From NCBI GenBank assembly GCA_016296345.1, contig JAEDJL010000031.1, positions 1 through 25,287 of the forward strand: a stretch of DNA of 25,287 nucleotides. Reading direction: 5' to 3'. The notes beneath the pieces were generated by a model. That model was not told where the DNA came from and did no database searches. It saw nothing but the letters and a program-made list of their open reading frames with translations. The DNA is from Bacteroidales bacterium (GTDB lineage: Bacteria > Bacteroidota > Bacteroidia > Bacteroidales > P3). The translations under genes were made by a program, and so were the position numbers. Shown in pieces: positions 7,421 to 15,987 of this stretch (positions are counted from its first letter, which is position 1; each line of letters starts with the position of its first letter).

Positions 7421-8683
7421 ATGAAAAAAATCATTTACACTATTGCAGCATTGACCCTTATGAGTGGTATGGCTGTGGCTCAAGACGAAGTAAAAAAAGA
7501 TTCTCTTTCACTGCTTACCGAAAGGGTTGAAAAGAATGAGGGTGCTGTGAGCAAGTTCTCCAAATTGAAGTTCTCGGCTTACGTTCAGGCTCAAGCCGAA
7601 TTTGCTCAACAGGACGGCAAAACAAAAACAGGAAAACTTACCTCGATTAACAAAGACACCGAAAGCGACTTTTTCACTCGCTATGGCATAAGAAGAGGAA
7701 GGTTGAAGTTTGAATACGCAGGAAAATACGCCAAGAGCGTATTCCAGTTGGACATAACCGAAAAGGGATTGGGCTTGAAAGATGCTTATTTCCAAATGGA
7801 CGAACCTTACTTGAAGATGTTCGGCATGAAATTGGGAGTATTTGACAGACCGTTTGGCGACGAGATTTCGTACTCTTCTTCACTTAGAGAAAGCCCCGAA
7901 AGGACTTGGTTGTATCAAAACCTCTTCCCTGACGAAAGGGACCTTGGTGCAATGATGATTGTTCAAGCTCCAAAGCAATCGGCTCTTGAGGGTTTGAAGT
8001 TGGAAGCAGGTCTTTTCTCCGGTAATGGTATAAGACAGGACGACAATGGCAAACTTGACTTCATAGGACACTTGAAATACAACAGAGCAAGCTCAAACGT
8101 GGAATGGGGATTGGGTACTTCGCTCTACTATGGCAGCGTAAACAATGCCGATACTCTCTTGTTTGAAGTAAAAGACAACCAATGGGTGGCTTCAAGCGTC
8201 GAAAGAAACTCGACAAACACAAGACTATACTACGGAATTGATGCACAAGTGTCGGTAAGTACCTCTTGGGGTCTTAGCAACATAAGAGCCGAATACTTGA
8301 TTGGACAACAACCTTCGGTCAAGTCGTCTTTCACCTCGACAAAAGCAAACAGCTATGATGCTTCTGCTCCTTTCAACTATATGAGAAACTTTATGGGCTG
8401 GCACGTTTACTTTGTTCAAGACATCTATCGCCTGCCTGTATCGCTTGTTGTGAAGTATTCTTGGGCTGATGCCAACACCGACCTTGCCGGCGACGAGATT
8501 GACAACAAAACCGACCTTGCTCAGAGCAGCATAGGCTTGGGTCTGTTGTACAGATTGAACAGCAACCTCAGACTTATGGCATACTATGACATCAACTCCA
8601 ACGAAACGACAAACCAAATAGAGAAGTACAGCAAGGATTTGAAAGATAATGTGTTTACATTGAGATTACAATATAAGTTTTAA
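7421..8683 (+). CDS. Phosphate-selective porin O/P family outer-membrane protein
   Basis: A 420-residue outer-membrane beta-barrel. A signal peptide (MKKIIYTIAALTLMSGMAVA, then Q) is followed by a short charged helix (DSLSLLTERVEKNEG) like the N-terminal coiled coil of OprO/OprP porins. The barrel begins LKFSAYVQAQAEFAQQ, with family-like YGIRRGRLKFEYAGKYAKSV and FGMKLGVFDRPFGDEISYSS. It ends in an aromatic strand (FTLRLQYKF) with the terminal Phe used by the barrel assembly machinery. In Pseudomonas this family forms trimers that pass phosphate or polyphosphate. It is first in an operon with pstSCAB-phoU behind a Pho box, which supports phosphate as substrate; the binding residues cannot be confirmed by eye. 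Confidence 0.88.
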   Translation: MKKIIYTIAALTLMSGMAVAQDEVKKDSLSLLTERVEKNEGAVSKFSKLKFSAYVQAQAEFAQQDGKTKTGKLTSINKDTESDFFTRYGIRRGRLKFEYAGKYAKSVFQLDITEKGLGLKDAYFQMDEPYLKMFGMKLGVFDRPFGDEISYSSSLRESPERTWLYQNLFPDERDLGAMMIVQAPKQSALEGLKLEAGLFSGNGIRQDDNGKLDFIGHLKYNRASSNVEWGLGTSLYYGSVNNADTLLFEVKDNQWVASSVERNSTNTRLYYGIDAQVSVSTSWGLSNIRAEYLIGQQPSVKSSFTSTKANSYDASAPFNYMRNFMGWHVYFVQDIYRLPVSLVVKYSWADANTDLAGDEIDNKTDLAQSSIGLGLLYRLNSNLRLMAYYDINSNETTNQIEKYSKDLKDNVFTLRLQYKF

Positions 8684-8707
8684 CAAATTTACTAAACAGT
8701 TACAAAG

Positions 8708-9511
8708 ATGAAAAAGACAGCAATCGTATTATTGGCAGCTTTGATGAGCGTTTCAGGATACTGCCAAAAGATTAAGGGAAGCGACACCGTCTTGCCGCTA
8801 AGTCAAAGAGAAGCTGAGGCATACTCGGCAAAGGGAGGAAAAGTCAGTGTGAACGGAGGAGGAAGCGGAGTCGGCATTTCGGCACTCATTTCGGGCAGCT
8901 GCGACATCGCACAAAGCTCTCGAAAGATGAAATTCTCCGAAAAAAAGAAACTGCAACAAGCCGGAAAACAGGCAAAGGAAGTGATAATTGCATACGACGC
9001 CATTGCAGTGATTGTAAACCCCGCAAACAAAGTCAGCAAGCTCACAAGAGAACAGTTAGAGAAGATTTACACCGGCAAAATCACTAATTGGAAACAAGTG
9101 GGCGGCGAAGACATGAAAATAGTCGTCTATTCGAGAGAGACTTCTTCGGGAACGTATGAGTTTTTCAAAGAAAGCGTGATGAAAAACAAGAACTACCTTC
9201 CGTCGGCTCTTGCAATGCCTGCAACAGGTGCAATAATCCAATCGGTAAAGCAAACAAAGGGTGCTATCGGTTACGTCGGTCTTGCATACCTCAACAAGGA
9301 AGTGAAAGCCTTGCAGGTAAGTTATGACGGCAAAAACTTCGTTGCTCCGAGCGTTGCGACCGCCAAAAACAAGACCTACCCGATTGTAAGACCACTTATG
9401 TACTACTACGAGATTAAATCGGAAAAGAAGGTACGTCCATTCATCGATTTCGTACTCTCTTCCGAAGGTCAGAAGATAGTTTCCAAGGTTGGATATATTC
9501 CAATCAAGTAA
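8708..9511 (+). CDS. pstS: Periplasmic phosphate-binding protein PstS
   Basis: A 267-residue solute-binding protein of the high-affinity phosphate ABC importer. The signal peptide is MKKTAIVLLAALMSVSGYC; the Cys at 19 lacks a canonical lipobox, so lipidation is uncertain. Phosphate-site motifs are present: KGSDTVLPLSQ (23-33), NGGGSGVGISALISG (49-63), DIAQSSR (66-72) and SRETSSGTYEFF (142-153). A late segment, GAIGYVGLAYLNKEVKA, is also typical. Length is normal to slightly short for the family. It begins 24 bases after the porin stop and precedes pstC, so it is part of the same transcript. The stretch 104-130 (NPANKVSKLTREQLEKIYTG and on) has a visible relative inside the neighbouring PstC. 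Confidence 0.95.
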   Translation: MKKTAIVLLAALMSVSGYCQKIKGSDTVLPLSQREAEAYSAKGGKVSVNGGGSGVGISALISGSCDIAQSSRKMKFSEKKKLQQAGKQAKEVIIAYDAIAVIVNPANKVSKLTREQLEKIYTGKITNWKQVGGEDMKIVVYSRETSSGTYEFFKESVMKNKNYLPSALAMPATGAIIQSVKQTKGAIGYVGLAYLNKEVKALQVSYDGKNFVAPSVATAKNKTYPIVRPLMYYYEIKSEKKVRPFIDFVLSSEGQKIVSKVGYIPIK

Positions 9512-9524
9512 AAAGCAAAAGTCA

Positions 9525-10700
9525 ATGGCTATGAAATGCGAAACAAACAAGATTTGGCAAAAAATTGTTGAAGGTTGCATCAAACTCAGTGGAAGCATTA
9601 GTTCGCTCATAGTTGTATTGATAATAGTTTTCCTTTTCAAAGAGGGGTTAGGATTGTTTTCCAACAGCACGGTTGAAAGTGGTTACACTGTGGCAGTGCA
9701 AGAGAGCAATCCTGTCTCTCGTTTGAATGCCGAGCAACTGAGACTTATCTTTGACGGAGAGCTTACTCGGTGGGAAGACATCAAGCAAGAGGGCGACGAA
9801 ACTTTCTCGGGCGATATTGTTGTGGCTCACGACATCGACCAAGCCATGGAACAAGAGGACAAAATGCACCTTATCGCTTTTGTTCCGACCGAATACCTTG
9901 ACGAAATAGGAGAAATGAAAGCTGTTGATTGCGGTAATGTCAATCTTTCGGACTTTTTTGCCGGCAAGATATGGATGCCGACCGCTCAACCTGCTCCTCA
10001 GTTCGGTGTATTGCCGATTATTCTCGGCACATTGTGGGTCAGCTTGGCTGCAATCCTCATTGCCTTGCCTTTTGCTTTGGCTGCGTCGGTCTATTTGTCG
10101 GAAATTGCAGACAAACGCTTGTATAAATTCCTCAAACCTGCAATAGAGTTGCTTTCGGGTATCCCTTCGGTAGTCTATGGCTTCTTCGGATTGGTGGTAA
10201 TCGTGCCAATGATACAACGAGGCTTCGGTTTGGACGTCGGAGAGACCGCTCTGTCGGGTGCAATCATTCTTGCAATCATGGCTTTGCCCACAATAATCAC
10301 CATTTCCGAAGATGCAATGAGGGCAACGCCCGACAGCCTCAGGGAGGCTTCCCTTGCCCTTGGTGCAAATCGCTGGCAAACTATATATAAGGTGGTAATT
10401 CCCCATGCAAAAAGCGGCATAACGGCAGGTGTGGTTTTGGGAATTGGTCGTGCAATAGGCGAAACTATGGCTGTTCTCATGGTCTGCGGAAATGCTGCCG
10501 TGATGCCTCACACTCTTTTGGAGCCGATACGGACAATTCCTGCGAGCATTGCAGCCGAGCTTGGCGAAGCTCCAAACGGCGGAGCGCACTATCAGGCTTT
10601 GTTTATGTTGGCTTGCATATTGTTTATCATCACTTTGCTGATAAATTTGACCGTCGATTACATTCAGAATAAGGGAACAATTAAACAGAAATCGAAATGA
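9525..10700 (+). CDS. pstC: Phosphate ABC permease PstC with an extra periplasmic domain
   Basis: An integral inner-membrane permease of 391 residues from the ATG at 9525, 13 bases after the pstS stop; an in-frame ATG at 9489 would overlap pstS. TM1 spans about residues 22-46. The standard permease core starts near residue 157 (FGVLPIILGTLWVSLAA), with PSVVYGFFGL at 214-223 and the EAA loop that contacts PstB (SLREASLALGANRWQTIYKV). Between them lies a periplasmic insert of about 105 residues. Its start (residues 61-84) reads NPVSRLNAEQLRLIFDGEL and on, and resembles residues 103-130 of PstS. E. coli PstC is about 320 residues, so the insert explains the extra length. The stop overlaps the pstA start as ATGA. 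Confidence 0.93.
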   Translation: MAMKCETNKIWQKIVEGCIKLSGSISSLIVVLIIVFLFKEGLGLFSNSTVESGYTVAVQESNPVSRLNAEQLRLIFDGELTRWEDIKQEGDETFSGDIVVAHDIDQAMEQEDKMHLIAFVPTEYLDEIGEMKAVDCGNVNLSDFFAGKIWMPTAQPAPQFGVLPIILGTLWVSLAAILIALPFALAASVYLSEIADKRLYKFLKPAIELLSGIPSVVYGFFGLVVIVPMIQRGFGLDVGETALSGAIILAIMALPTIITISEDAMRATPDSLREASLALGANRWQTIYKVVIPHAKSGITAGVVLGIGRAIGETMAVLMVCGNAAVMPHTLLEPIRTIPASIAAELGEAPNGGAHYQALFMLACILFIITLLINLTVDYIQNKGTIKQKSK

Positions 10701-11548
10701 AAAAGACTAAACAAACTATTGCTTTTTGGATTATAAGATTGATGAGTCTGAGTATCCTTGGTGTTTTGGTGTGGATACTTGCTTTCATCTTGGTCAGGGG
10801 TATCGGTGCAGTGTCGTGGGAGTTTCTCACATCTATGCCCGATGACGGAATGACAGGCGGAGGTATTCTGCCTGCAATAGTGGGTACTATTTGTCTGAGT
10901 GTGGGAAGTATGATTTTTGCTTTCCCCATCGGGGTTCTCAGCGGCATATATCTCAACGAATATGCAGGCAATGGTAAGATTATCCGCTTCATTCGCATGA
11001 TGACAAACAACCTTTCGGCAATTCCTTCTATCGTTTTCGGATTGTTTGGTATGGCTTTGTTCGTCAATGGTCTGGGTTTCGGAGATAGTATCTTGGCGGG
11101 AAGTCTCACTCTCGGCATTTTGGTTCTGCCGGTTGTGATAAGAACGACCGAAGAAGCCCTAAAACAAGTTGATGACAGCTATCGGCACGGCTCTCTTGCC
11201 TTGGGAGCAAGCAAATTGCAGACAATCTTCAAGGTTGTTCTTCCCATGGCTATGCCAAACGTGCTTACCGGTCTGATACTCTCACTCGGAAGGGTGTCGG
11301 GAGAAACAGCTCCCATTTTGTTTACAGTGGCCGCTTACTTCTTACCAAAGTTGCCTACAAGCATATTTGACCAAGTAATGGCACTTCCTTATCATTTGTA
11401 TGTGCTTTCAACTTCGGGAACAGACATCGAGGCATCGCGTTCGATGGCTTTCGGAACAGCTTTCGTACTTGTGATGATTGTGTTGATACTCAACCTTATT
11501 GCCAATGCATTACGAAGATATTTCAGCAAGAAAACAAAGATGAATTAG
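10697..11548 (+). CDS. pstA: Phosphate ABC permease PstA
   Basis: A 283-residue inner-membrane permease, partner of PstC in the channel of the phosphate importer. TM1 is at about residues 8-34. The core has GGGILPAIVGTICLSVGSM (54-72), YLNEYAG (85-91) and PSIVFGLFGMALFV (110-123). The EAA loop is DDSYRHGSLALGASKLQTIF (159-178), followed by GLILSLGRVSGETAPILFT (192-210), a typical PstA segment. Length fits the family. The ATG overlaps the pstC TGA by four bases, and pstB starts 4 bases after its stop, so the subunits are translationally coupled. Confidence 0.95.
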   Translation: MKKTKQTIAFWIIRLMSLSILGVLVWILAFILVRGIGAVSWEFLTSMPDDGMTGGGILPAIVGTICLSVGSMIFAFPIGVLSGIYLNEYAGNGKIIRFIRMMTNNLSAIPSIVFGLFGMALFVNGLGFGDSILAGSLTLGILVLPVVIRTTEEALKQVDDSYRHGSLALGASKLQTIFKVVLPMAMPNVLTGLILSLGRVSGETAPILFTVAAYFLPKLPTSIFDQVMALPYHLYVLSTSGTDIEASRSMAFGTAFVLVMIVLILNLIANALRRYFSKKTKMN

Positions 11549-11552
11549 AGTT

Positions 11553-12305
11553 ATGAAGATAATAGAAACAAAGAATTTGAACTTTTGGTACGGCGATTTC
11601 CACGCTCTGAAAGATATAGACATGGAAATAGAGCAGAACAGCGTAACTGCTTTTATCGGTCCTTCGGGTTGCGGAAAGAGTACCTACCTTCGCTTATTCA
11701 ACAGAATGAATGACTTGATTGCAGGCACAAAACTGCAAGGCGAGGTCCTCATAGGAGGCGAAAATATTTATGATAAATCGGTTGATGTGGACAATTTGAG
11801 AAAACGTGTCGGCATGGTATTTCAAAAGCCCAATCCTTTCGGAAAGAGTATTTTCGATAACATTGCCTACGGACTGAGAGTAAATGGAGTAAAAGACCAC
11901 AAACTTATTGCCCAAAGGGTTGAAGAAAGCCTCAAATCGGCTGCTCTGTGGGAAGAAGTCAAAGACAAATTGAACAAATCGGCTTTTGAACTCTCGGGAG
12001 GACAACAACAGAGACTCTGTATTGCAAGAGCCTTGGCTGTAAAGCCCGAAATACTTCTCATGGACGAACCCGCATCGGCTTTGGACCCTATTTCGACGGT
12101 CAAAATCGAAGACTTGATTTTTGAACTCAAAAAACAATATACGATAGTTATCGTTACGCACAATATGCAGCAAGCGGCAAGAGTGTCGGACAAGACGGCG
12201 TTCTTCTACCTTGGCGAATTGATTGAGTATGACGACACAAACAAAATTTTCACCAACCCTTCAAAGCAGGCAACACAGAACTACATCACCGGTCGTTTCG
12301 GTTGA
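11553..12305 (+). CDS. pstB: Phosphate ABC transporter ATP-binding protein PstB
   Basis: A 250-residue ATPase that energises phosphate import through PstC/PstA at the cytoplasmic face. Walker A is GPSGCGKST (36-44), Q-loop FQKPNPFGKSI (90-100, the NPF typical of PstB), ABC signature LSGGQQQR (147-154), Walker B ILLMDEP (167-173) and switch His at 203 in VTHNMQQA. The N-terminus (KIIETKNLNFWYGDFHALKD) and the end (QATQNYITGRFG) are characteristic of PstB, so the substrate assignment is firm. It lies between pstA (4-base gap) and phoU (44-base gap). Confidence 0.97.
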   Translation: MKIIETKNLNFWYGDFHALKDIDMEIEQNSVTAFIGPSGCGKSTYLRLFNRMNDLIAGTKLQGEVLIGGENIYDKSVDVDNLRKRVGMVFQKPNPFGKSIFDNIAYGLRVNGVKDHKLIAQRVEESLKSAALWEEVKDKLNKSAFELSGGQQQRLCIARALAVKPEILLMDEPASALDPISTVKIEDLIFELKKQYTIVIVTHNMQQAARVSDKTAFFYLGELIEYDDTNKIFTNPSKQATQNYITGRFG

Positions 12306-12349
12306 TTTTGGCAAAACAGAATTTCAAACAAACAAATACAAAACACAAA

Positions 12350-13048
12350 ATGGTAAAACATATAGACAACGAACTGAAAGCTCTGAACGATTCATTGGAA
12401 CAAATGTGGACCTTGGTGTTCAGACAGATAAACAAGAGCAAAGAGGCTCTTTTTGACTGCAATCGTTCTTTGGCAAGAGAGGTAATCGCAAGAGAGAAGA
12501 TGTGCAACGCCTTGGAGTTGAAGATAGACAGTCAGTGCGAAAATTTCATCGCCTTAAACAATCCCGTGGCAATCGATTTGCGATTGGTACTTGCTGTTTT
12601 GAAGATAAACAACAACCTCGAGAGAATAGGCGACTTTGCAGAGAGTGTGGCAACATTCGTTCTCAAAGACATGAGCAGCAAGATTGACCCCGAGCTTGCA
12701 AAGAAGCTCCGCTTGGAACAAATGTTTGACTGCATAGAAAATATGTTTGAGTTGGCACAGTCGGCATTTGAACAAGAGGACAGCAAGAAAGCAGAAGCTG
12801 TTTTCGGCATAGACAACTTGGTAGATGAGATAAACCACGATGCAATAGGCATATTGGCAGAGCAAATAAGGCTCGAACCCGGCAGATGCGAAGAGTACAT
12901 GAGCCTCAATCATGTAATAAGAAAATTGGAACGCATTGGCGATCGCTGCAACAACATTGCAGAAGAAACAGTCTTCTATTTGGACGCAAAAGTCCTCAAA
13001 CACTCCGCTTCAAAAGCTGTTGAAACTGAGCAAGATACACAGTCATGA
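12350..13048 (+). CDS. phoU: Phosphate-transport accessory and signalling regulator PhoU
   Basis: About 232 residues from the ATG at 12350 (MVKHIDNELKALNDSLEQMW); an in-frame ATG at 12302 would overlap pstB and add 16 atypical residues. The protein is all-helical with the two metal-binding PhoU repeats marked by ERIGDFAESVA and ERIGDRCNNIAEE, each with the E-R-I-G-D core. PhoU restrains the Pst transporter and links it to the PhoR-type kinase; no such kinase or regulator gene lies in this window. It closes the operon. Five bases after its stop begins repeat array C, which can form the terminator. Confidence 0.93.
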   Translation: MVKHIDNELKALNDSLEQMWTLVFRQINKSKEALFDCNRSLAREVIAREKMCNALELKIDSQCENFIALNNPVAIDLRLVLAVLKINNNLERIGDFAESVATFVLKDMSSKIDPELAKKLRLEQMFDCIENMFELAQSAFEQEDSKKAEAVFGIDNLVDEINHDAIGILAEQIRLEPGRCEEYMSLNHVIRKLERIGDRCNNIAEETVFYLDAKVLKHSASKAVETEQDTQS

Positions 13049-13052
13049 CAGC

Positions 13053-13136
13053 AAGACGGCGTTTTGGCAAAATAAAACGGCGATTTGTTCTTCCAAGTCG
13101 CCGTTTTATTTTTGTGAAACGCCATTTTATTTCTAT
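13053..13136. repeat. 21-bp repeat array C (four units)
   Basis: Units start at 13053, 13074, 13095 and 13116, each exactly 21 bp. Cores are AAGACGGCGTTTTG, AAAACGGCGATTTG, AAGTCGCCGTTTTA and GAAACGCCATTTTA. The first two carry the GGC centre and the last two the GCC centre, so orientation flips mid-array. The array fills the 93-base convergent gap between phoU (stop 13048) and the calcium ATPase (stop 13142) almost exactly. Unit 1 differs from unit 1 of the array at 24792 at only two of 21 positions, linker included. Confidence 0.88.
13074..13107 (+). terminator. Bidirectional terminator built from repeat units 2 and 3 of array C
   Basis: AAAACGGCGA (13074-13083) pairs perfectly with TCGCCGTTTT (13098-13107). 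The inner bases TTTG and CAAG extend the stem with one G-T wobble, leaving a 6-base loop. On the + strand the stem is followed by ATTTTTG. On the - strand it is followed by ATTTTG. It can therefore end both the phosphate operon and the convergent ATPase transcript. Confidence 0.7.
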
Positions 13137-13141
13137 GCAAA

Positions 13142-15820
13142 TCAAGCCTTGTTTTTCATGCAGTGATTGTTCACAAATCGGGCAAGCTCTCCCATTATCA
13201 TGACCAAGGAAGTAAGAGCGGTCATTGCGACCCAATCAACCACCGACAAAGGAGTTACGCTGAACATCTTGCCTCCGAAGGTTACTATTGCGACCTGACC
13301 CAACAGTATAATGGCGGTAATCAACAAGAAGCTGCCGCAATTTTTGAAGTGCAAGGCACTCCTGCCGCTCATGTAGGCTTTTGCGTTAAACATATTCCAG
13401 AACTGCAACATCACAAAGACGGTAAAGAACATACTTCCCTCCTTCGGACTTATGCCTTTGCCTGCTTCATAGTTTCCGAGCGAGAAAATGTCGGTAAAAG
13501 TCTCAATGTCATAGTGGTTGAAAACATAAAGCAGCGTCATGAGAAAAGCAAAGAACAACACACCTGTTGAAGCTATCATTATGCCCATTGGTTTTGTGAT
13601 GATAAAGTCTTTTCTGTTTCGCGGCTTTGAGTGCATCACTCTCTCGTTTGGAGGCAGAGATGCCAACGCCATTGCGGCAAAAGTATCCATTATCAAGTTT
13701 ACCCACAACATCTGCGTAACCGTAAGCGGCGGTTGCTTGCCCAAAAATGCTCCGCAGACGACCACAAGACACGCAACCACGTTTACTATCATCTGAAAGA
13801 GAATAAAACGCTGTATATTTTGATACAGGCTTCGTCCCCACATGACTGCACGACCTATGGAGGTGAAAGAATTGTCGGTTATCGTTATGTCGCTTGCCTG
13901 CTTTGCCACATTAGTTCCGTCTCCCATCGAAAGACCGACATGAGCCGCTTTGAGAGCAGGAGCATCGTTCGTTCCGTCTCCCGTTACTGCAACAACCTGA
14001 TTCATGTCTTGAAGAGTTTCGACAAGCAATTTCTTATCCATCGGTCTTGCTCGGGAAATGACTTTCAGTTTCATGATGCGTTGGCGGAGTTCTTTGTCGC
14101 TTAGTTCAGACAACTCCGTGCCTGTGATGATTGCATCTTCACTATCGTCTTCTTTCCACAAGCCTACTTGTTTTGCAATGGCTTTTGCAGTTACCGAAGT
14201 GTCGCCTGTAACCATCTTGATGTTTATTCCCGCTCCGAGACACTCGCTTACGGCACAAGGCACATCGGCTCTCACCGGGTCGGCAATGCCGACCATTCCC
14301 ATAAAGCAAAGATTTCTTTCGATAAGTTTTCCGTCTGCCACAACGCTTTGCTCGTTTTCCAAAATCTTATAGGCAAAAGCAAGTGTTCTCATGGCATTGC
14401 CTTGAAATTCTGCGAGTTTTGCTCTTACGCTTTCTTGCTCAAAGCCTTGTTCAAAGCTGCCACACATCTGCAAAACAATCTCCGGAGCGCCCTTTAGGAG
14501 CAAAACCCTTGCCGAAAGAGCCTTTGAGGCAATCACACTCGCCATATACTTATTCTCTGTCGTGAAAGGGAGTTTCTCAAAAGTCTCAATTTCCTCTCTG
14601 AATCTGCGATAATCAATGCCATTATCTTTGAGATAGAGCAACAATGCACCTTCTGTGGGATTTCCTATAACGCCTGTCTTGTCCTCTTGGGAGAAGTCCA
14701 ACGATGCAGACGAATTGACAGCCAAGGCTTCTGCCACAAAAGAATTTTCTTTCAGTCTTTCGGGAAACAGAGCTGTCTGAACTCTCATCTGATTTTGGGT
14801 AAGAGTTCCTGTTTTGTCAGTACATATCACACTTACTGCTCCCATTGTTTCGCAGGCGTGCATCTTTCTTACAAGCGAATGGCTTTTGAGCAATCGTCCC
14901 ATGCTGTAAGCAAGGCTCAAAGTTACAGCCATCGGCAAGCCCTCCGGCACTGCAACTACTACCAAGGTTACCGAAATCATCAGACTCTGCAACATATATG
15001 ACAGAAAATGCATCATCTCAAACTCGGCTCCCGAGTTGAAATAAAGAATGCAGCGACCTACCAATATCACAACTGCCAAAGTGTAGCTCAATTTTGAAAT
15101 CAATCCTCCCAAACGGTCGAGTTGCTCGTTCAAAGGGGTGCGAACAGAGTTGTCGATGCGGCTTGCCTCGAACACCTTGCCTGCTTCGGTATAATCTCCC
15201 ACCGCAACAACTCTGCAAACTGCCTCTCCCTCAATCACATTAGTGCCTTTATATACATGATTTGACGGAAAAGTGGCTTCTTTGTCAAATTCGGCAGGAT
15301 CAATCGTCTTGGTGCAGGAACTCTCTCCCGTTAGAGAACTCTCATCTACCCTCAATCTCACTGCTTCAAGCAAGATTGCGTCTGCACAAATCTCGTCTCC
15401 CGAATTCAAAACCAAAATATCGCCCACCACAACCTTGCTTTTGTCCAGCTCGGTAAGGTTTCCGTTTCGATAAACCTTCACTTTCTCGTGGTCATTGACC
15501 TTGTTGAGAAGTTCAAACTCCCCTTCGGCTCTGTTCTCAAAGTAAAACGCCAGACCGGTTGAAAGCAATACTGCAACAAAAATGCCTGCCGGCTCAAAGA
15601 AAACGCTCGCCTGTTCGCCCATTGCGAAGTATTCGTAACACGAAATACCCAAACTCAACGCCCCTGCGACCAAAAGGATTATTATCAAGGGGTCTGTGAA
15701 CTTTTCGAGCAACTTTAACCACACCGACTTCTTCTTTGGCGGTGTCATTACGTTCTCTCCATGTTCCAATCGGCTCTTTTGAGCCTCGCTATCAGTCAAA
15801 CCTGTGTAATTATTCTTCAT
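13142..15820 (-). CDS. Calcium-translocating P-type ATPase, PMCA-like
   Basis: An 892-residue ion pump of the inner membrane. Order: N-terminal cation-ATPase domain, two TMs (about 43-62 and 77-94), actuator domain with TGES at 164-167, TMs around 245-260 and 278-300 including VPEGLPMAV (291-299), phosphorylation motif DKTGTLT with Asp335, nucleotide-binding KGAPE (443-447), TGD at 538-540, hinge TGDGTNDAP (613-621), then six C-terminal TMs including NLIMDTFAAMALAS. VPEGLPMAVTLSLAYSM and the NLIMDT segment point to the PMCA-type calcium branch rather than Mg or K pumps. The ion is inferred from these motifs. It is a single-gene minus-strand unit convergent with phoU. I found no clear TAnnTTTG box upstream of 15820. 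Confidence 0.9.
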   Translation of the reverse strand: MKNNYTGLTDSEAQKSRLEHGENVMTPPKKKSVWLKLLEKFTDPLIIILLVAGALSLGISCYEYFAMGEQASVFFEPAGIFVAVLLSTGLAFYFENRAEGEFELLNKVNDHEKVKVYRNGNLTELDKSKVVVGDILVLNSGDEICADAILLEAVRLRVDESSLTGESSCTKTIDPAEFDKEATFPSNHVYKGTNVIEGEAVCRVVAVGDYTEAGKVFEASRIDNSVRTPLNEQLDRLGGLISKLSYTLAVVILVGRCILYFNSGAEFEMMHFLSYMLQSLMISVTLVVVAVPEGLPMAVTLSLAYSMGRLLKSHSLVRKMHACETMGAVSVICTDKTGTLTQNQMRVQTALFPERLKENSFVAEALAVNSSASLDFSQEDKTGVIGNPTEGALLLYLKDNGIDYRRFREEIETFEKLPFTTENKYMASVIASKALSARVLLLKGAPEIVLQMCGSFEQGFEQESVRAKLAEFQGNAMRTLAFAYKILENEQSVVADGKLIERNLCFMGMVGIADPVRADVPCAVSECLGAGINIKMVTGDTSVTAKAIAKQVGLWKEDDSEDAIITGTELSELSDKELRQRIMKLKVISRARPMDKKLLVETLQDMNQVVAVTGDGTNDAPALKAAHVGLSMGDGTNVAKQASDITITDNSFTSIGRAVMWGRSLYQNIQRFILFQMIVNVVACLVVVCGAFLGKQPPLTVTQMLWVNLIMDTFAAMALASLPPNERVMHSKPRNRKDFIITKPMGIMIASTGVLFFAFLMTLLYVFNHYDIETFTDIFSLGNYEAGKGISPKEGSMFFTVFVMLQFWNMFNAKAYMSGRSALHFKNCGSFLLITAIILLGQVAIVTFGGKMFSVTPLSVVDWVAMTALTSLVMIMGELARFVNNHCMKNKA

Positions 15821-15957
15821 CTGTTCATTTGATTAAAACGTTTTGGATAACGAACAAGCCTTTGTTGTTATTGTTATAAGTGCGATAAATCGGCACAAGA
15901 GAGCAAACAGGGCGTGTTTTTCGGCTATTTGTACTGCAAATTCTTTGTGAAAATTCA

Positions 15958-15965
15958 TACCTTTG
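15958..15965 (+). promoter_or_regulatory. -7 element upstream of manA
   Basis: TACCTTTG matches the TAnnTTTG consensus exactly and lies 22 bases above the manA ATG at 15988. The best upstream TTTG (15928-15931) is 26 bases away, a little far, so the -33 element is unsure. Confidence 0.6.
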
Positions 15966-15987
15966 CACAAATTAAACAATCAAAACC

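Noticed and set aside
9648..10589. 313-residue - strand frame over pstC
   Set aside because: Antisense to pstC, with low-quality His/Cys/Arg-rich composition and no recognisable motif.
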